DNA from: Cladopsammia gracilis
Lineage: Eukaryota > Cnidaria > Anthozoa > Scleractinia > Dendrophylliidae
Direction: 5' to 3'
Assembly (NCBI GenBank): GCA_022457155.1
Contig: JAJGOT010000451.1
Location: 372,001-436,000 of the forward strand
Length of the DNA: 64,000 bases
Shown here: one piece after another, positions 1 to 14,100 of the stretch
How the letters are laid out: the number at the start of each line of letters is the position of its first letter
Numbering within the stretch: the stretch's first letter is position 1
Program-made: the position numbers and the translations under genes
Notes under the pieces: model-generated
Told to the model about the DNA's origin: nothing
The model's database searches: none
The model's input: the letters and a program-made list of their open reading frames with translations, nothing else

Positions 1-408
1 CACTGTCGCTGATCAACAACTTAAACAAATAACACCAACCATGTGCAATGTAAAATAAGCTGAAACAAAGACCTTGATGAACAAAAGGTATTGATATAGA
101 AGATAATTCACGGATGTGTGTAGACAAAATTGATATCTTCACATGTCTGAGATATGATTTCTCCACAGTGGAAAACACTTGTATTTCACTGTAGTTTATA
201 TAAGAAAAAATATGATTCTGCTCAAATAAATTCTGTGAACAAAAATAACTATTATTAAGGACTGTTTCAATGGGGTTAGTAATTAGAGAAGTCCTTTCAA
301 AATTGTGCGCTTTGCGTTTCATCGGGTTTCAGGTTTCATGGGTGTCAAACCCGGCCTAGTGGCCTGTGCATTAATGCAGAAGGGAGAATTGAAATGCTGT
401 TAACTTAC
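1..408. other. MMADHC intron 5, partial
   Basis: AT-rich sequence left of the last visible MMADHC exon. The minus strand shows no continuation of the conserved C-terminus, so the final exon or exons lie beyond the window. No repeat is recognised. Confidence 0.6.
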
Positions 409-2136
409 CGCTGTGCCTGACGATGGATCAATAAAATCTGCCCAGTACCCTGCTGCCAAGAGGCTGTTACATATCTCTTTAGCACTATCCACAAACTGCA
501 ACAGTCATACACAACATCTTCATAAGGATCCATAAGATGGAAATGTTTACTCAGTTTGCTACATTGATAGGAATCAGTACAACACAAGACAAGAGAAGAA
601 CGTTTTGGCTCCCTAAATCTACAACACCAGAGGATCATGTTGTTATTATGATATTTACTACCTCAATGATCAAACACGAAAAAAAGTACAACTTTTTAAC
701 TGCATTTAACAAACCACATTTAACTTTGCAGTTTTCTACCTCACAGGGAGAACAGCTAAGGTGATTGATGGTGCAGCTCAATAGGAGAAAGTTGGGGGGA
801 GGGGGAGGGTCCTTCGAGATCTTTTATGGTAAAGAGTCCAAAACCAATTTAAACACACATAATCAAATCAAAGGCTCACACTGGACATAAGGTTTTCTCT
901 TTCATCCTCCACGTCCGGTGACCATGCACTCATGTCATTCTCAGTGCGCTGACTGATGCTAACAACAGTTAGCTGACCCATATGTACTCCAATGTCAGGA
1001 AACAGCTCCATGAATCCATGGTGAAGAAACCCTGGGACCTGCTGAACACTGCATTCCACTGATCCAGCAGCACCATTCTTCTGCATCAAACAAATGTTTA
1101 ATGAACATCTCACACAGGAAAAAATACCAGGTTCCCATTTTTGGATATTTTAGGGTATTTAAAAAATACCCATATAAATCCCAAATTTGGAAGAGTGAGA
1201 CAAGTCCCAAACAGGGAATGTGGTTGGGAATTCCCAGGTTGGGACTTGTCTCACTTTGCCAAATTTGGGTATTTTGTTGGTGTTCTGTAAATACCCTAAA
1301 AAATCCCAAAATGGAATCAGGTATTTTTTCCTGTGTTAAGTTTCTACTCGCATATCCCTGTAGAAAAGTACATATTGATATCCTCAAAGGTTTTATCCTC
1401 AAACTTAAAAGTTTAGAACCAAGTTGTTTAGCATACCAAACATCACCACAAGGAAGTACACCTGAATAGACTTCATTTGAATGGTCACTCTTAAGCATTA
1501 CATTCTGGACTCAAAAGTTACAGCCACCTCGTACAGCATAATAAACAGTAATTAATGTGACAAACAGCTCTTCTCTACAGACTGTACAACCTGCTAATTG
1601 TTTAAAAAATATTTTAGTTGTTCACTAATCCCATGCACTGGTCTGGCTTGAGTGAAGCACCTACATGAATATCATCTGGTTGCCTTGGTTGTATATGTAA
1701 CTTCCAAACAACATTTGCTTCATCATTCCATATTTTTTCTCTTGTTAAAATGGCATTGCTTCAATAATAGTATCAGAAAATGAAGGCTGCATGTTGTATG
1801 CATGCAAACAAAACAATGCAAATGTATTCATGTAGTGTATGCATGGCTATTTCTGAAAATGCTTGCAGTGTGCTTTTCTTAACAGTTTCTAACTAAAAAT
1901 TCTAACACAAACAAATGCCTGTGGGGAAAAAACAGATATGTTTTGAAAGAAAAAGTTATAAAAATGAAATAATGCTGTATCACGACTCCGTCTTTTCGTC
2001 TGCCGGTTCTCAAATCTGATTGGCTGCAACACAATAAACATTCCAGACATATTATCGGCATTCACGCTTTTCATGGTCACACTGTAGAACTTGCCATATG
2101 TTACAGCTGTGCGGGAGGTCTTGGGTTCGAGCCCCA

Positions 2137-2169
<33 letters not shown>

Positions 2170-5100
2170 AAGGAGAACATGCTGCCTTTGCAATTGTATC
2201 TGCAAATGGTTAGATGTTCTAGTCTTCTCGGATAAGGACAAAAAATCGTAGGCCCCGTCTCCTGCATCTTCAGTGTTATATGGTTAGCAGGGGACGTTAA
2301 AGAAGCCACACACTCGTCGTAAAGAGCAGGGCATGGAGTTCCCGGTGTAGTGGTCTGGCCTTGTTTCACGGGTTGGTGCTTCACATAGGGTTAACCTCAC
2401 TGCACCTTTCCCCGCTTGGACAGATTTGTCCAAAGAAAAAATGAGTATGAGTATGAGTATGAGACAGTCAAATTTTCTCTCAGACCTACTATGGGCTACT
2501 TGTTGGTAAGCTGTCAGTAACCTAGTGGTCAACTGTTGGTTAGTTGTCGGTAACCTAGTGGTCAACTGTTGGTTAGTTGTTGGTAATCTGGTGGTCAACT
2601 GTTGGTAAGCTGTCAGTAACCTAGTGGTCAACTGTTGGTTATTTGTTGGTAATCTGGTGGTCAACTGTTGGTTATTTGTTGGTAACCTAGTGGTCAACTG
2701 TTGGTAAGCTGTCAGTAACCTAGTGGTCAACTGTTGGTTATTTGTTGGTAACCTAGTGGTCAACTGTTGGTTAGTTGTCAGTAACCTAGTGGTCAACTGT
2801 TGGTTAGTTGTTGGTAACCTAGTGGTCAACTGTTGGTAAGCTGTCAGTAACCTAGTGGTCAACTGTTGGTTATTTGTTGGTAACCTAGTGGTCAACTGTT
2901 GGTAAGCTGTCAGTAACCTAGTGGTCAACTGTTGGTTAGTTGTCAGTAACCTAGTGGTCAACTGTTGGTAAGTTATCGGTAACCTAGTGGTCAACTGTTG
3001 GTAAGCTGTCAGTAACCTAGTGGTCAACTGTTGGTTAGTTGTTGGTAACCTAGTGGTCAACTGTTGGTAAGTTATCAGTAACCTAGTGGTCAACTGTTGG
3101 TTAGTTGTTGGTAACCTAGTGGTCAACTGTTGGTAAGCTGTCAGTAACCTAGTGGTCAACTGTTGGTTAGTTGTTGGTAACCTAGTGGTCAACTGTTGGT
3201 TATTTGTTGGTAACCTAGTGGTCAACTGTTGGTTATTTGTTGGTAACCTAGTGGTCAACTGTTGGTTAGCTGTCAGTAATCTAGTGGTCAACTGTTGGTT
3301 AGTTGTCAGTAACCTAGTGGTCAACTGTTGGTTAGTTGTTGGTAACCTAGTGGTCAACTGTTGGTAAGCTGTCAGTAACCTAGTGGTCAACTGTTGGTTA
3401 TTTGTTGGTAACCTAGTGGTCAACTGTTGGTTAGTTGTCAGTAACCTTGTGGTCAACTGTTGGTTATTTGTTGGTAACCTAGTGGTCAACTGTTGGTTAT
3501 TTGTTGGTAACCTAGTGGTCAACTGTTGGTTAGTTGTCAGTAACCTAGTGGTCAACTGTTGGTAAGCTGTCAGTAATCTAGTGGTCAGCTGTTGGTTAGT
3601 TGTTGGTAACCTAGTGGTCAACTGTTGGTAAGCTGTCAGTAATCTAGTGGTCAACTGTTGGTTAGTTGTCAGTAACTTACTGGTCAACTGTTGGTTAGTT
3701 GTCAGTAACTTACTGGTCAACTGTTGGTAAGCTGTCAGTAACCTAGTGGTCAACTGTTGGTTATTTGTTGGTAACCTAGTGGTCAACTGTTGGTAAGTTG
3801 TCAGTAACCTAGTGGTCAACTGTTGGTTATTTGTTGGTAACCTAGTGGTCAACTGTTGGTAAGCTGTCAGTAACCTAGTGGTCAACTGTTGGTTATTTGT
3901 TGGTAACCTAGTGGTCAACTGTTGGTAAGTTGTCAGTAACCTAGTGGTCAACTGTTGGTTATTTGTTGGTAACCTAGTGGTCAACTGTTGGTTATTTGTC
4001 GGTAACCTAGTGGTCAACTGTTGGTTAGCTGTCAGTAACCTAGTGGTCAACTGTTGGTTAGTTGTTGGTAACCTAGTGGTCAACTGTTGGTAAGTTGTTG
4101 GTAACCTAGTGGTCAACTGTTGGTTATTTGTTGGTAACCTAGTGGTCAACTGTTGGTAAGTTGTTGGTAACCTGGTGGTCAACTGTTGGTTATTTGTTGG
4201 TAACCTAGTGGTCAACTGTTGGTTATTTGTTGGTAACCTAGTGGTCAACTGTTGGTAAGTTGTTGGTAACCTAGTGGTCAACTGTTGGTTATTTGTTGGT
4301 AACCTAGTGGTCAACTGTTGGTTAGTTGTCAGTAACCTAGTGGTCAACTGTTGGTTAGTTGTCGGTAACCTGGTGGTCAACTGTTGGTAAGTTGTTGGTA
4401 ACCTAGTGGTCAACTGTTGGTTATTTGTTGGTAACCTAGTGGGGCACCGCGGAGATACGTTTTAATGACGTCACAGTAACTGGTCAGTGGTCATTGCCAT
4501 CAGGGTACTTCGAGTTTGGTTGGGTGTTTTGCGTGGTTTTAAGGCGGAAAATATCCTTGATACTTCTCGTTTTTTGTGAGTTTGACCCCCTCAAATGGGT
4601 CTTATGGTACTCAAACCACGACCATAACGAATAGCAGTTCAGGGGAATCATTTTTTGTGGAGTAATGTTCCTCTGACGATGCCTCGTGTTGATTGATGAT
4701 GAGTCGCCCTGGAAATTGTCGAAAACTAAGATGGGGATCCAGGAAAAGCAGAAGACTGGTGTTGTATGTAGCTTTTGCAAGGAGTTTGAAGACTTGGTGG
4801 ATTTAAAGTGTAATTTGCATCATGCGATAGAGGTAAGTTAAAAAAATACTGTTATCGTTGTGTTGTGAAATCCACGCTCGCTGTGCCGAATGTGGCGCTT
4901 GTTCACTTCGCTCGCAATGACTATCGCACCAAAGAAACATTAATAAGAAATTTTGCCTTCAAACATTGACTTGTTTGCCGTTTCATTCACCTCTCTGCGC
5001 CTTTTTATAGCGTGTGAAACCAATTTTTTGTGCCTGCCCCCCGCCTCGAGGCTGGAGAAGACAATAAATTGTGGTAATTACGATCGCCGTCAAAACAAAA

Positions 5101-8100
5101 CATTTGCTCGTTCCGTGCAGCAGTTTTAAATCTCGATTTGTCAACAAGTTATCATGAAAGATTGAAGGACACTTGTTGATGATATTGGCGATGGTTGCGA
5201 AGCGAGCAGGAATCGAAAATATCGTGATTCATTGGCCGCTGCCTTTTGACGGCTGGATTTATTCAAGGCCGCTTGTAAATTGAAAATATTTTAAAAGAAC
5301 GCTCGATGATATGTTCGGTTCATTGACAATTTTTCCTTGTAAGCTCAGTTCATAAAGTCGTTTTTGTTAACAAGCAGTTTTAAATCTCGATAACATGTAG
5401 ATGATAAGTCATCACAAAAGATTCAAGATGATAAGTTATCACAAAAGATTCAAAACCGCTTGTTTACAAACACGATAATTTTGAAATACATTGTCGCTTT
5501 TTGCAATTATCCAAAACTTGGATGTGGTCAATTTTCACTTCTTTTGACGCCAAAAAACAGGCAAGAGTTCAGGGAAGTAGCAGTCTACGTCTCTCATTGA
5601 AAACTGCTAGTTTATTTTAGCTTTAAATCTTACCCAATCATTTTGAGCTTTTATAAATATGCTTACTCGATTTCCATTTCTACTATCTTGCATGTACATT
5701 GTATCAACTTTTAATAATTAACTCACTTTCAGTAAGTTAGAATTATTGTTGTTCTTCGTCCATTCATTCAATCATTCAGATTGGCTTCACTCAATCATTA
5801 CACAATAATTTTTATGTGCTCAATGATTCATACGTGTGCACGTTACAATTTTTTAATCAATGTGCAAAAAATGTTGATCCCTATTATCATTGCCTCATAC
5901 CCCCCCCCCGCCCCAATAACATTGTCATTTATTTTCTGTAAGGGAAAGTTCATTTATTATGACAAGGGGTGGGGGATGAAGATATTGAAACTCAAAGCTT
6001 GAAATTTTAGCAGCCCCCTCGCTAGCGGTTCAATTTTTTTGGTAATCGAAAAAATATCAGACCGCCCCTCCTAGCCCCCCTCCTAGCCTAACAATTTTTT
6101 CAGAGCCCCCCTCCCCCCCTCGAGTGTCTACAAATTTTCGGACCCTCCCACAATATCTTCACCCCCCCCCCCCCCATTGTCATATTAAATGAACTTACCC
6201 TAAGATTCATTCTTTCTTGAGTTATAACCATTTTATTACAAGACATTATAGCTCCTGATAGCAGTAAGTTATATTACTGAAACTAAGAATGTTTACTTGA
6301 TAACAAGCATGTGGCTACTCCTCATGACTTATTGACTGGGCATTGATAGCTGCCTTAATCTTGTCAACTTTCTCCTGAATGTATTTATCAAACTGGGGTG
6401 ACTTGAACTACTTGTGATCTTTTTCCTTAGGCTTTTTTAGCTTAGAAGAGTCATCACCATCATCATGTTCTTCGCCACCTTAATTATCGTCTTCATTAAA
6501 ACCAGACAAGAGTCTTTTGTTCCAGGACTGAGACAGCTTCTGGATATCAGAAATTAAGTTGGGAAGACAGATGATACATCCAAGGCTGTTGCCATCCTCA
6601 TCATACATGCAGGGGGTTGTGAAATGTATTTCAAGAGACCACTGATTTATCTACTATTTCTACAATGATACATTTTCAAGAATAATTTTGAATGAGTTCT
6701 ATTTGGAGAAAACACTCCCTAAGTTATTATTTTTAATTGACAGTCCATGGCTCCTGTCGTATGTATTGCTTATAGATTTCTAATTTATATTTACCACTTT
6801 CTTCAATTAATTATCACTCAGCATCCATGAAATTAAAGCCAATATAATCGCAGCTGACTGTCTTTTACTGAACTACTGTCTCATCTTTGTTGTTTCTAAT
6901 CCTGTTTTGCATAGCAGCACAAACCAACCCCACCCCCTTTTTGTTCATTATAGCTTTGTATTAGCAATATCTCATTATTATTACTTAGCATCCAGTACTA
7001 AAATTAAAAGGGTTACCACTGTCTATCTTTATTGTACTGTTGTTTCGTTTCTGTTGTTTTGTCCTTTATGCTGCATTGTCGAGATCTCCCTTCTATGCAG
7101 CCTTGTATGTTACATGTTTACTGTATTAAAATCTAATAAAATGCTAAATTTAAATTAAATCCTAAGAATAGTATAAAAAAAGTGGATATTAAAACTTTGT
7201 TTTACAAATGTATATTGCATTTTGTATACCCTGAGTGGACCACAAACAAATAGACAAAATTAAAATATTTATTTATTGGAAATCTGTAGAACCTCTACTG
7301 TTGTAGTTTTGTTTATAACAAAGTTGACTAAATACTATTGATAATTCTTGTCCATCTTGGTTTCCAGAAGTATTAGCCTTCGTGTTGGATGTTAACACTA
7401 CATTTATTTTTAGGCCAGTTATGACAGGCAATTTTAATAGTTTTTTTGTCTCATGAAAATGGTTTCAAACCACAATTTTCACACTTTTGAGGCAGTAAAT
7501 AAAAATTTAAGACACTTAGACACAATTTAAGACAAGGAAAAAGAGACTCGTTCGGAAAGTAAATTAACTTGTACAGCTTTATGTCACAATTAATAAAAAA
7601 GGACATTTTATAAAATTTACTTCAGTGGCTGAGTTTTCCCTGCGTCGTTCGCAAGCGAATTCTTCCTCGATTGGAGACCAGTTTTTTTTTTTACTTATTT
7701 GGAGCTTCGGTCCTGCACTTGTTACACCAGCGTGTCCCAGGTTTGTAAGAATCACAGAAGCGGCCAACATAATGCAGAATTGGATAATATCGAGTGGAAA
7801 TGGGATCGCTGTGCAACTGGCGAGTGCCCCCAAGTGGACGGACACGAGCATGTTTTGTCATTCTCCCGACGAATTTTGTCAAAATGCCGTTAACAGACCA
7901 ATTCATACGGCTCAAGCCCACCAGCCCTGTATACCTGAGCAGATGGTGTCCTCAAAACACCGCTACACCCATACAAAAGCCGCCTGGTTTTGGCCTTGGC
8001 ACATAACATATTTTGCAAAACAAACCAGCCGCTACATGACTACGCGAAACCACGACAATTTCACATTGTGTGCAAGGTCAGTTTGGCTCTGGCACAATAT

Positions 8101-11100
8101 ATAATATAAAATGAGGACTATACGAAAGATAAGCCGAGTTTGGAAGCTAAGTTTCCCGTGTGGGCTCTAAGTTTTAGGTTTTTATGGCTCTCGACAAGAC
8201 TCACGGCGAAGTGAATTGAAATTGCCGGCGTTTTGTATTTTTTGTTAAGATGTGCGCTGACCAGCAAAATACTGTATCGCGCCCTCTAAAACGTATTTCC
8301 GCGGTGCCCCTAGTGGTCAACTGTTGGTTAGTTGTCAGTAACCTAGTGGTCAACTGTTGGTAAGTTGTCGGTAACCTAGTGGTCAACTGTTGGTAAGTTG
8401 TTGGTAACCTAGTGGTCAACTGTTGGTAAGTTGTTGGTAACCTAGTGGTCAACTGTTGGTAAGTTGTTGGTAACCTAGTGGTCAACTGTTGGTTATTTTT
8501 TTGTAACCTAGTGGTCAACTGTTGGTTATTTGTTGGTAACCTAGTGGTCAACTGTTGCTAAGTTGTTGGTAACCTAGTGGTCAACTGTTGGTTATTTGTT
8601 GGTAACCTAGTGGTCAACTGTTGGTGAGTTGTTGGTAACCTAGTGGTCAACTGTTGGTAAGTTGTCAGTAACCTAGTGGTCAACTGTTGGTTATTTGTTG
8701 GTAACCTGGTGGTCAACTGTTGGTTAGTTGTCAGTAACCTAGTGGTCAACTGTTGGTTATTTGTTGGTAACCTAGTGGTCAACTGTTGCTAAGTTGTTGG
8801 TAACCTAGTGGTCAACTGTTGGTAAGCTGTCAGTAACCTAGTGGTCAACTGTTGGTAAGCTGTCAGTAATCTAGTGGTCAACTGTTGGTAAGTTGTCGGT
8901 AACCTAGTGGTCAACTGTTGGTAAGTTGTTGGTAACCTAGTGGTCAACTGTTGGTAAGTTGTCAGTAACCTAGTGGTCAACTGTTGGTTATTTGTTGGTA
9001 ACCTAGTGGTCAACTGTTGGTTAGTTGTCAGTAACCTAGTGGTCAACTGTTGGTAAGTTGTTGGTAATCTAGTGGTCAACTGTTGGTTATTTGTTGGTAA
9101 CCTAGTGGTCAACTGTTGGTAAGCTGTCAGTAATCTAGTGGTCAACTGTTGGTTAGTTGTCAGTAATCTAGTGGTCAACTGTTGCTAAGTTGTTGGTAAC
9201 CTAGTGGTCAACTGTTGGTTATTTGTTGGTAACCTAGTGGTCAACTGTTGGTAAGCTGTCAGTAATCTAGTGGTCAAATGTTGGTTAGTTGTCAGTAACC
9301 TAGTGGTCAACTGTTGGTTATTTGTTGGTAACCTAGTGGTCAACTGTTGGTAAGCTGTCAGTAACCTAGTGGTCAACTGTCACACCACACCTACATTATC
9401 AGCCATTAAGAAATGCTGAAAACCACATGAAAATGTTAGTCAACAGCATTCAAATGAGGGGTTAAATTATTAATGTTCGACTCTCCCTGAGTAACCAGCT
9501 ATGGTTAGCAGCTTCATGTACATCTCATACTTGCCCAACATCCATTTAATCACTGTATTTGAGATCTCTTGTGAGCAACCACTTCACTGAGGCAAGCATC
9601 TTTGCTTGCAATTTGGGGTCAGTTTAAAGACTGAGGTTCACTACCTTATTCCCAGGGATTATAAGCGGCATTTTACACATAACAGGAAATTGTCTACCTA
9701 ATTACATCCAATAAAATCAATGTTGCAAAAGAAGAAATTCTCCAATTCTCAAAATTAAGCTGTTGCAAAAATTTGTTGTAATATAATAAAGTATTTATCC
9801 CTGTTTAATAAAGTATTTATCCCATTTGTTGTAAAATAATTATATGTGAATTATGAAGTATTTATCCCTGATTTGTTTATTGCAAAGTAATTATATAATA
9901 ATGTATTTATCCCTGATTCATACCTGTATGAGAGATGTTTCCTCATAATTTGGTTCAGCAACATCCCTCATGTAAGTATCCATAACAACTGCTTTTCTAA
10001 CATCTTCTGATTCTAAATCTAACAGTGCCTCTGCCACAGTCCGTCTGTGTAATTCATTGTCTGTTGTAGGTGGCTGTGGTAGCTGCGCAAGATCAATACC
10101 AACATTACCAGGAAGTGGAAAGTTGGGGTCCTTGGGAGCAAAAGGACCAAGTCTGACATCTGGCCAATTAGATTGAGTACCACCTGAAATAAAATCAACA
10201 AACACAATATAAAATACACTCTAGTGAAAACATTGTCAAAAAGCCTATAAATGGGAAAAGCTCTGCAATGAGAACTGTCCTCTAGATCATTATTATGAAA
10301 TAAAAATATTATTTAGTGGAAAGTTGTGTAATATGGATGGCCATGTTTAATCATTATTTCTCTTTTCCCTTGCCAATAAAAATGCCCAACCATACAACAC
10401 AACCTTTGCTGAATACCCTCTTTGTGAAAGGCATTACTGGTAGTTCTAACAACAGAAAAGCTTCAAAAGCATTGATGCCTGAGTGATTTTGATTTCTCAT
10501 TTTTTACAAGCATTTCCACAATTTAGTTAAAATCCAGTGGAAAAATAACAGTTCTGTATCACAAAGTTAAAAATTCAAAAATGTATTGTAAAAATGATGC
10601 ACAAAATAATGTTTGCCAAATGCAAATGAGGAAATGTAACACTGCAAACCCTTTTTGTGTATGTTGCAGGCGGTTTTTTTTTTTTTTTTTTCAGGTAAAT
10701 TGAATTTTTCACTAGGTAGTTTTTTTCTAATTTTAAGTTCCAGTGAAATATATTTTTTAACTACAATTAGGTTATTCTTTTACCAAGTTTACCTGTTTCT
10801 ATATTGTCATAAAACCTAGGTTATCTGCAATGGTTAGCTTTGTGTTAGAGTTACGGTTAGTTTTGTGTTGAGGTCATGGTTACTTTATCTTGTTTGTTTG
10901 TTTGTTTTTTTTCTAATACAAAAAAATACCTAGTTTAAAAGAATTACCTAGTTAGAAAAAAATTACCAATTGAAACATTTTAACTACAACATGTACATAA
11001 GATTGCCTCCTATTTTTACACATTCAGACATTTTTACTTCCATTTGGCTTCTGGCCACTATATTCTTATTTCTATGCAGTCTCAATCCAATTCTACCAAG

Positions 11101-14100
11101 AGGCTGGTTGCTAAACGCTGGCTTTGACCAACTTCATTGCACATGCAATCGGTCAGCCAAGAGGTTGTTATACCCTCAGCAGATCTTTGATGTCCCCAAA
11201 TTGGAGACCAAATTGGTCATCTGAGGAACATATTCAACATCTAACCATCTACATACATGTATGTCATAGTTTAGGCTGTTCCTTTAGTCATAAGTTATTT
11301 AAAACCCTAAAGTTGGTTTGACACAAGATTGCAGACTATTGCATTACTAACTCAACAAATAAGGTGGATGTGAAAGTGAAAGCGAGGTAACAGATAAATA
11401 CAGCCATACACAAAATCACAGCTGGCCGAGCCCAGCACAAGCATCAATGGACTTATGTGACATCTACTGTTTTATGCTGTCCTTAACAAAAGCAATTTCT
11501 TTGCTTACATAGGTCATGTGACCATCTGATAAACTGTATTGTTCCCAGCAAACGATGGGTGTTATTGTTGCGTCGTCTGTTGAACACTGAAACTTTAGTG
11601 TTAAAGATAAAATTACTTATCAGTTTTTCTCTCTCACAAAGACATTTCCTTTGCTACATATGGCTTAAGCCATCATGTAATATACACAGTTGGATCATCC
11701 ATTAAGAAATAAGATTCCTTTAAGTTAAGGGTATTTCACTCACCAAGATACAAGAGTCAGCCCAAGTTATTTATGATTTTTTGGTATGGCTACCTTTTTT
11801 TTCTTAGTTATCAGTGTGAATCAGAAAAGTGTGACACCATTCTATCATTATTGTAACATGCAACATAAAAATATGTAAATAATACTCAATTTATGATTGT
11901 TTTAATTTTTTCCTTGTGGTTTGATCTCTCATCTCATTGTGATTGGTTGGTATTGCGCTCATGTTTTTCTGACAAGCAAAAATATTGCTAAAAATGATTG
12001 CCTGAATCTCAAAGCCAAAGATTTACCTGATCCACCACTGTAAAATGCAGTATCTGTACTTGATGTACTTAATGCTGCTCCCTGCTGTAAGTTCCTTACC
12101 ATCTGATTGACAACTGCCCTTAAGCTAGGGAAGTACCTGACTGCACGACTGGTCTTTCTAAGTGCCTGGTTGTGGAATTAAGGTCAATATATTCAGTTAG
12201 CTAACTGGTAACTAAGCATCCTGTACCATGTAGTGATATAAGATATTTCAAGGCCACTTTCCAACAAGTCTTTTTTTATTTTATTGCAAACTAGCATTTG
12301 CAATCACTTTTTTACACTCCTCAAGCCCTTTCAAATTGAATATAACACACACATGGACATCAAGTGATGTCAAGTGATGTCCCATCTCTCATAACTGTAT
12401 GTAAAGCACCAGGAGACTTGAGTGCTATTTAATTCATTTATTCATCAATTGTTTATAAGCTTTGGAAGCACAGACTTAATACGATTTGCAATAGCTTTTG
12501 CTGCAATTTTATAATCCATGTTAAGGAAAGTTATAGGACATCAATTTTTTATAGAAGGGTCTGCATTTTTGGGGGGAATAAGTTTGATGATTCCAGGTCT
12601 TTGTGTGATTTTTTAAGCAGCCAGACTCATAGGCAAAGTCAAGTTGCAGAGAGTAAATGAGTAGAAATGTCATTCCAAAACAATTTATAAAATTCAGCTG
12701 GAAGGCCATCTGTGCCAGGCATTTTATCTGAATTCATCCATAAGCTTATGTGCATGACATAAGCAAAATAATCGTGATTGATATATACATTGTAGCTGGA
12801 GCTTTTGTCAATACAACCAGGGGCGTAGCTACCTGTACGCACGTATGCACGTGTGTACCTGAAAAAGTCGGAAAAAAAGAAAGATTTGGGACTTGAAGGT
12901 GGGGGGGAGGAGTTAAGGAGAGTGTTTGAAAACAGTGATTGTGCGTACCTCTGAAAAAGTCCTGGCTATGCCCCTGACAACGCGCGTGATAATTGGTTGA
13001 TTTATGGTCACATGACATATAACAAACTGTTTCCCGCCAATTGTCCTAAGTGGGCAACATTTGTGAAGGCAGGCAACAATTTTGACGCCAGAGGGTAACA
13101 TTGCACTGTTGCCCGCTAGCATGATCATGATGCGATATATGTTTAACACGAGTGCTCGGCACATTTTTCAAACTGTGTTGTGTTGTATTTTTTGTGTTGC
13201 TATATAACAAATCACTTAATGACTGATCCCTGGGGAAACATTGAGAGATTCTAAGGAAACAAAATTCACTGTTTCCCCCGGGACCATTCATTAAGTGTTT
13301 AATCTGATAACAGAGTTGTTTCAGATTGGGGCGACCCCGTAGCTGTCCAAACGATGTCTGTGATTAGCGAACGATACAATTGATATATCACTTGAACAAT
13401 GCCCCTATCCCTAATCCCTATCCCAGCGGGACAAATCTATTGTTTTCTTAGCGAATCACAGACATCGTTTGGACAAGTGCTGGACTACTCTCAGATTGTA
13501 TGCATGTTTAAAGTGCACCTAACCCCCCAATTTTTTTTTTTTGCTTAATCAACTCTATGAACGTTGAAAAGTTGAATAGGTAAATATTTCTTGTTTTTAA
13601 CGTCGCGTTAGTGAGTTATAGAGATTTGAATTTACAAAATGCTAATTAGATGACATAAATTCGGGAATCATTTATTATACAACTACTTGTTTTTACCTCC
13701 AATTGACTATCCAGTTTATATTTGGTATTTCTCAAATTGATTTTCCTTAAGTTGTATACTGCGTATTGTTAATTGACGTAGAAATAATGGCAATTATTTA
13801 TGTCATCTAATTAGCATTTTGTAAATTGAAATCTCTATAACTCACTAACGCGACATTAAAAACAAGAAATATTTAAAGAGTTGATTACCGTCGCTTGCAA
13901 CTACCTGTCCACATGCGTGACAAAAACATGTTCTGCTGGCCAATCAAAATCCAAAGTTTTGACAATCAAACTTCAAAGTTTACCCGCCCACTTGGGGCCG
14001 TTTTGGCGCCACTTACGCAAATGATCGTAGCTGATTTATCCACCGTTTGGCAACTGAAGACATGGCGTTAACAATAAATAAGTTTGGCAGGAATTTCAAG

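Larger units (their letters stand above)
4443..8308. mobile_element. TIR DNA transposon inserted in the minisatellite (3866 bp)
   Basis: The ends are inverted copies: both read GGCACCGCGGA then ATACGTTTTA with one mismatch between, and CAGTA...CTGGTCAG recurs a little further in on both sides. The element is flanked by CCTAGTGG on each side (4435-4442 and 8309-8316). This is an 8-bp duplication of the minisatellite unit, although boundaries shifted by one or two bases with 6- or 4-bp duplications also fit. No intact transposase is seen. Inside are one exon-like piece (4731-4832), a decayed coding-like piece on the minus strand (6318-6660) and C-rich low-complexity tracts. The superfamily is uncertain. 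Confidence 0.85.

Noticed and set aside
1101..1498. Two similar open frames on opposite strands
   Set aside because: They are the two arms of the fold-back MITE at 1112-1336 read in opposite directions.
2284..4413. A 709-codon minus-strand open frame of [15 protein letters not shown] repeats
   Set aside because: It is the 33-bp minisatellite read in a frame without stops. It lies in an MMADHC intron, runs into a SINE, and both strands are open.
7579..8104. Overlapping Cys/His-rich open frames near the right end of the 3.87-kb transposon
   Set aside because: Open on both strands with no motif I recognise; coding status cannot be decided from sequence alone.
8201..9376. Several shorter open frames of the same repeat protein
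   Set aside because: Same minisatellite; each frame breaks at trivial unit variants such as TTGCTAAG.
2500..9380. Possible CRISPR-like array
   Set aside because: Units are contiguous with no unique spacers, and the genome is eukaryotic.
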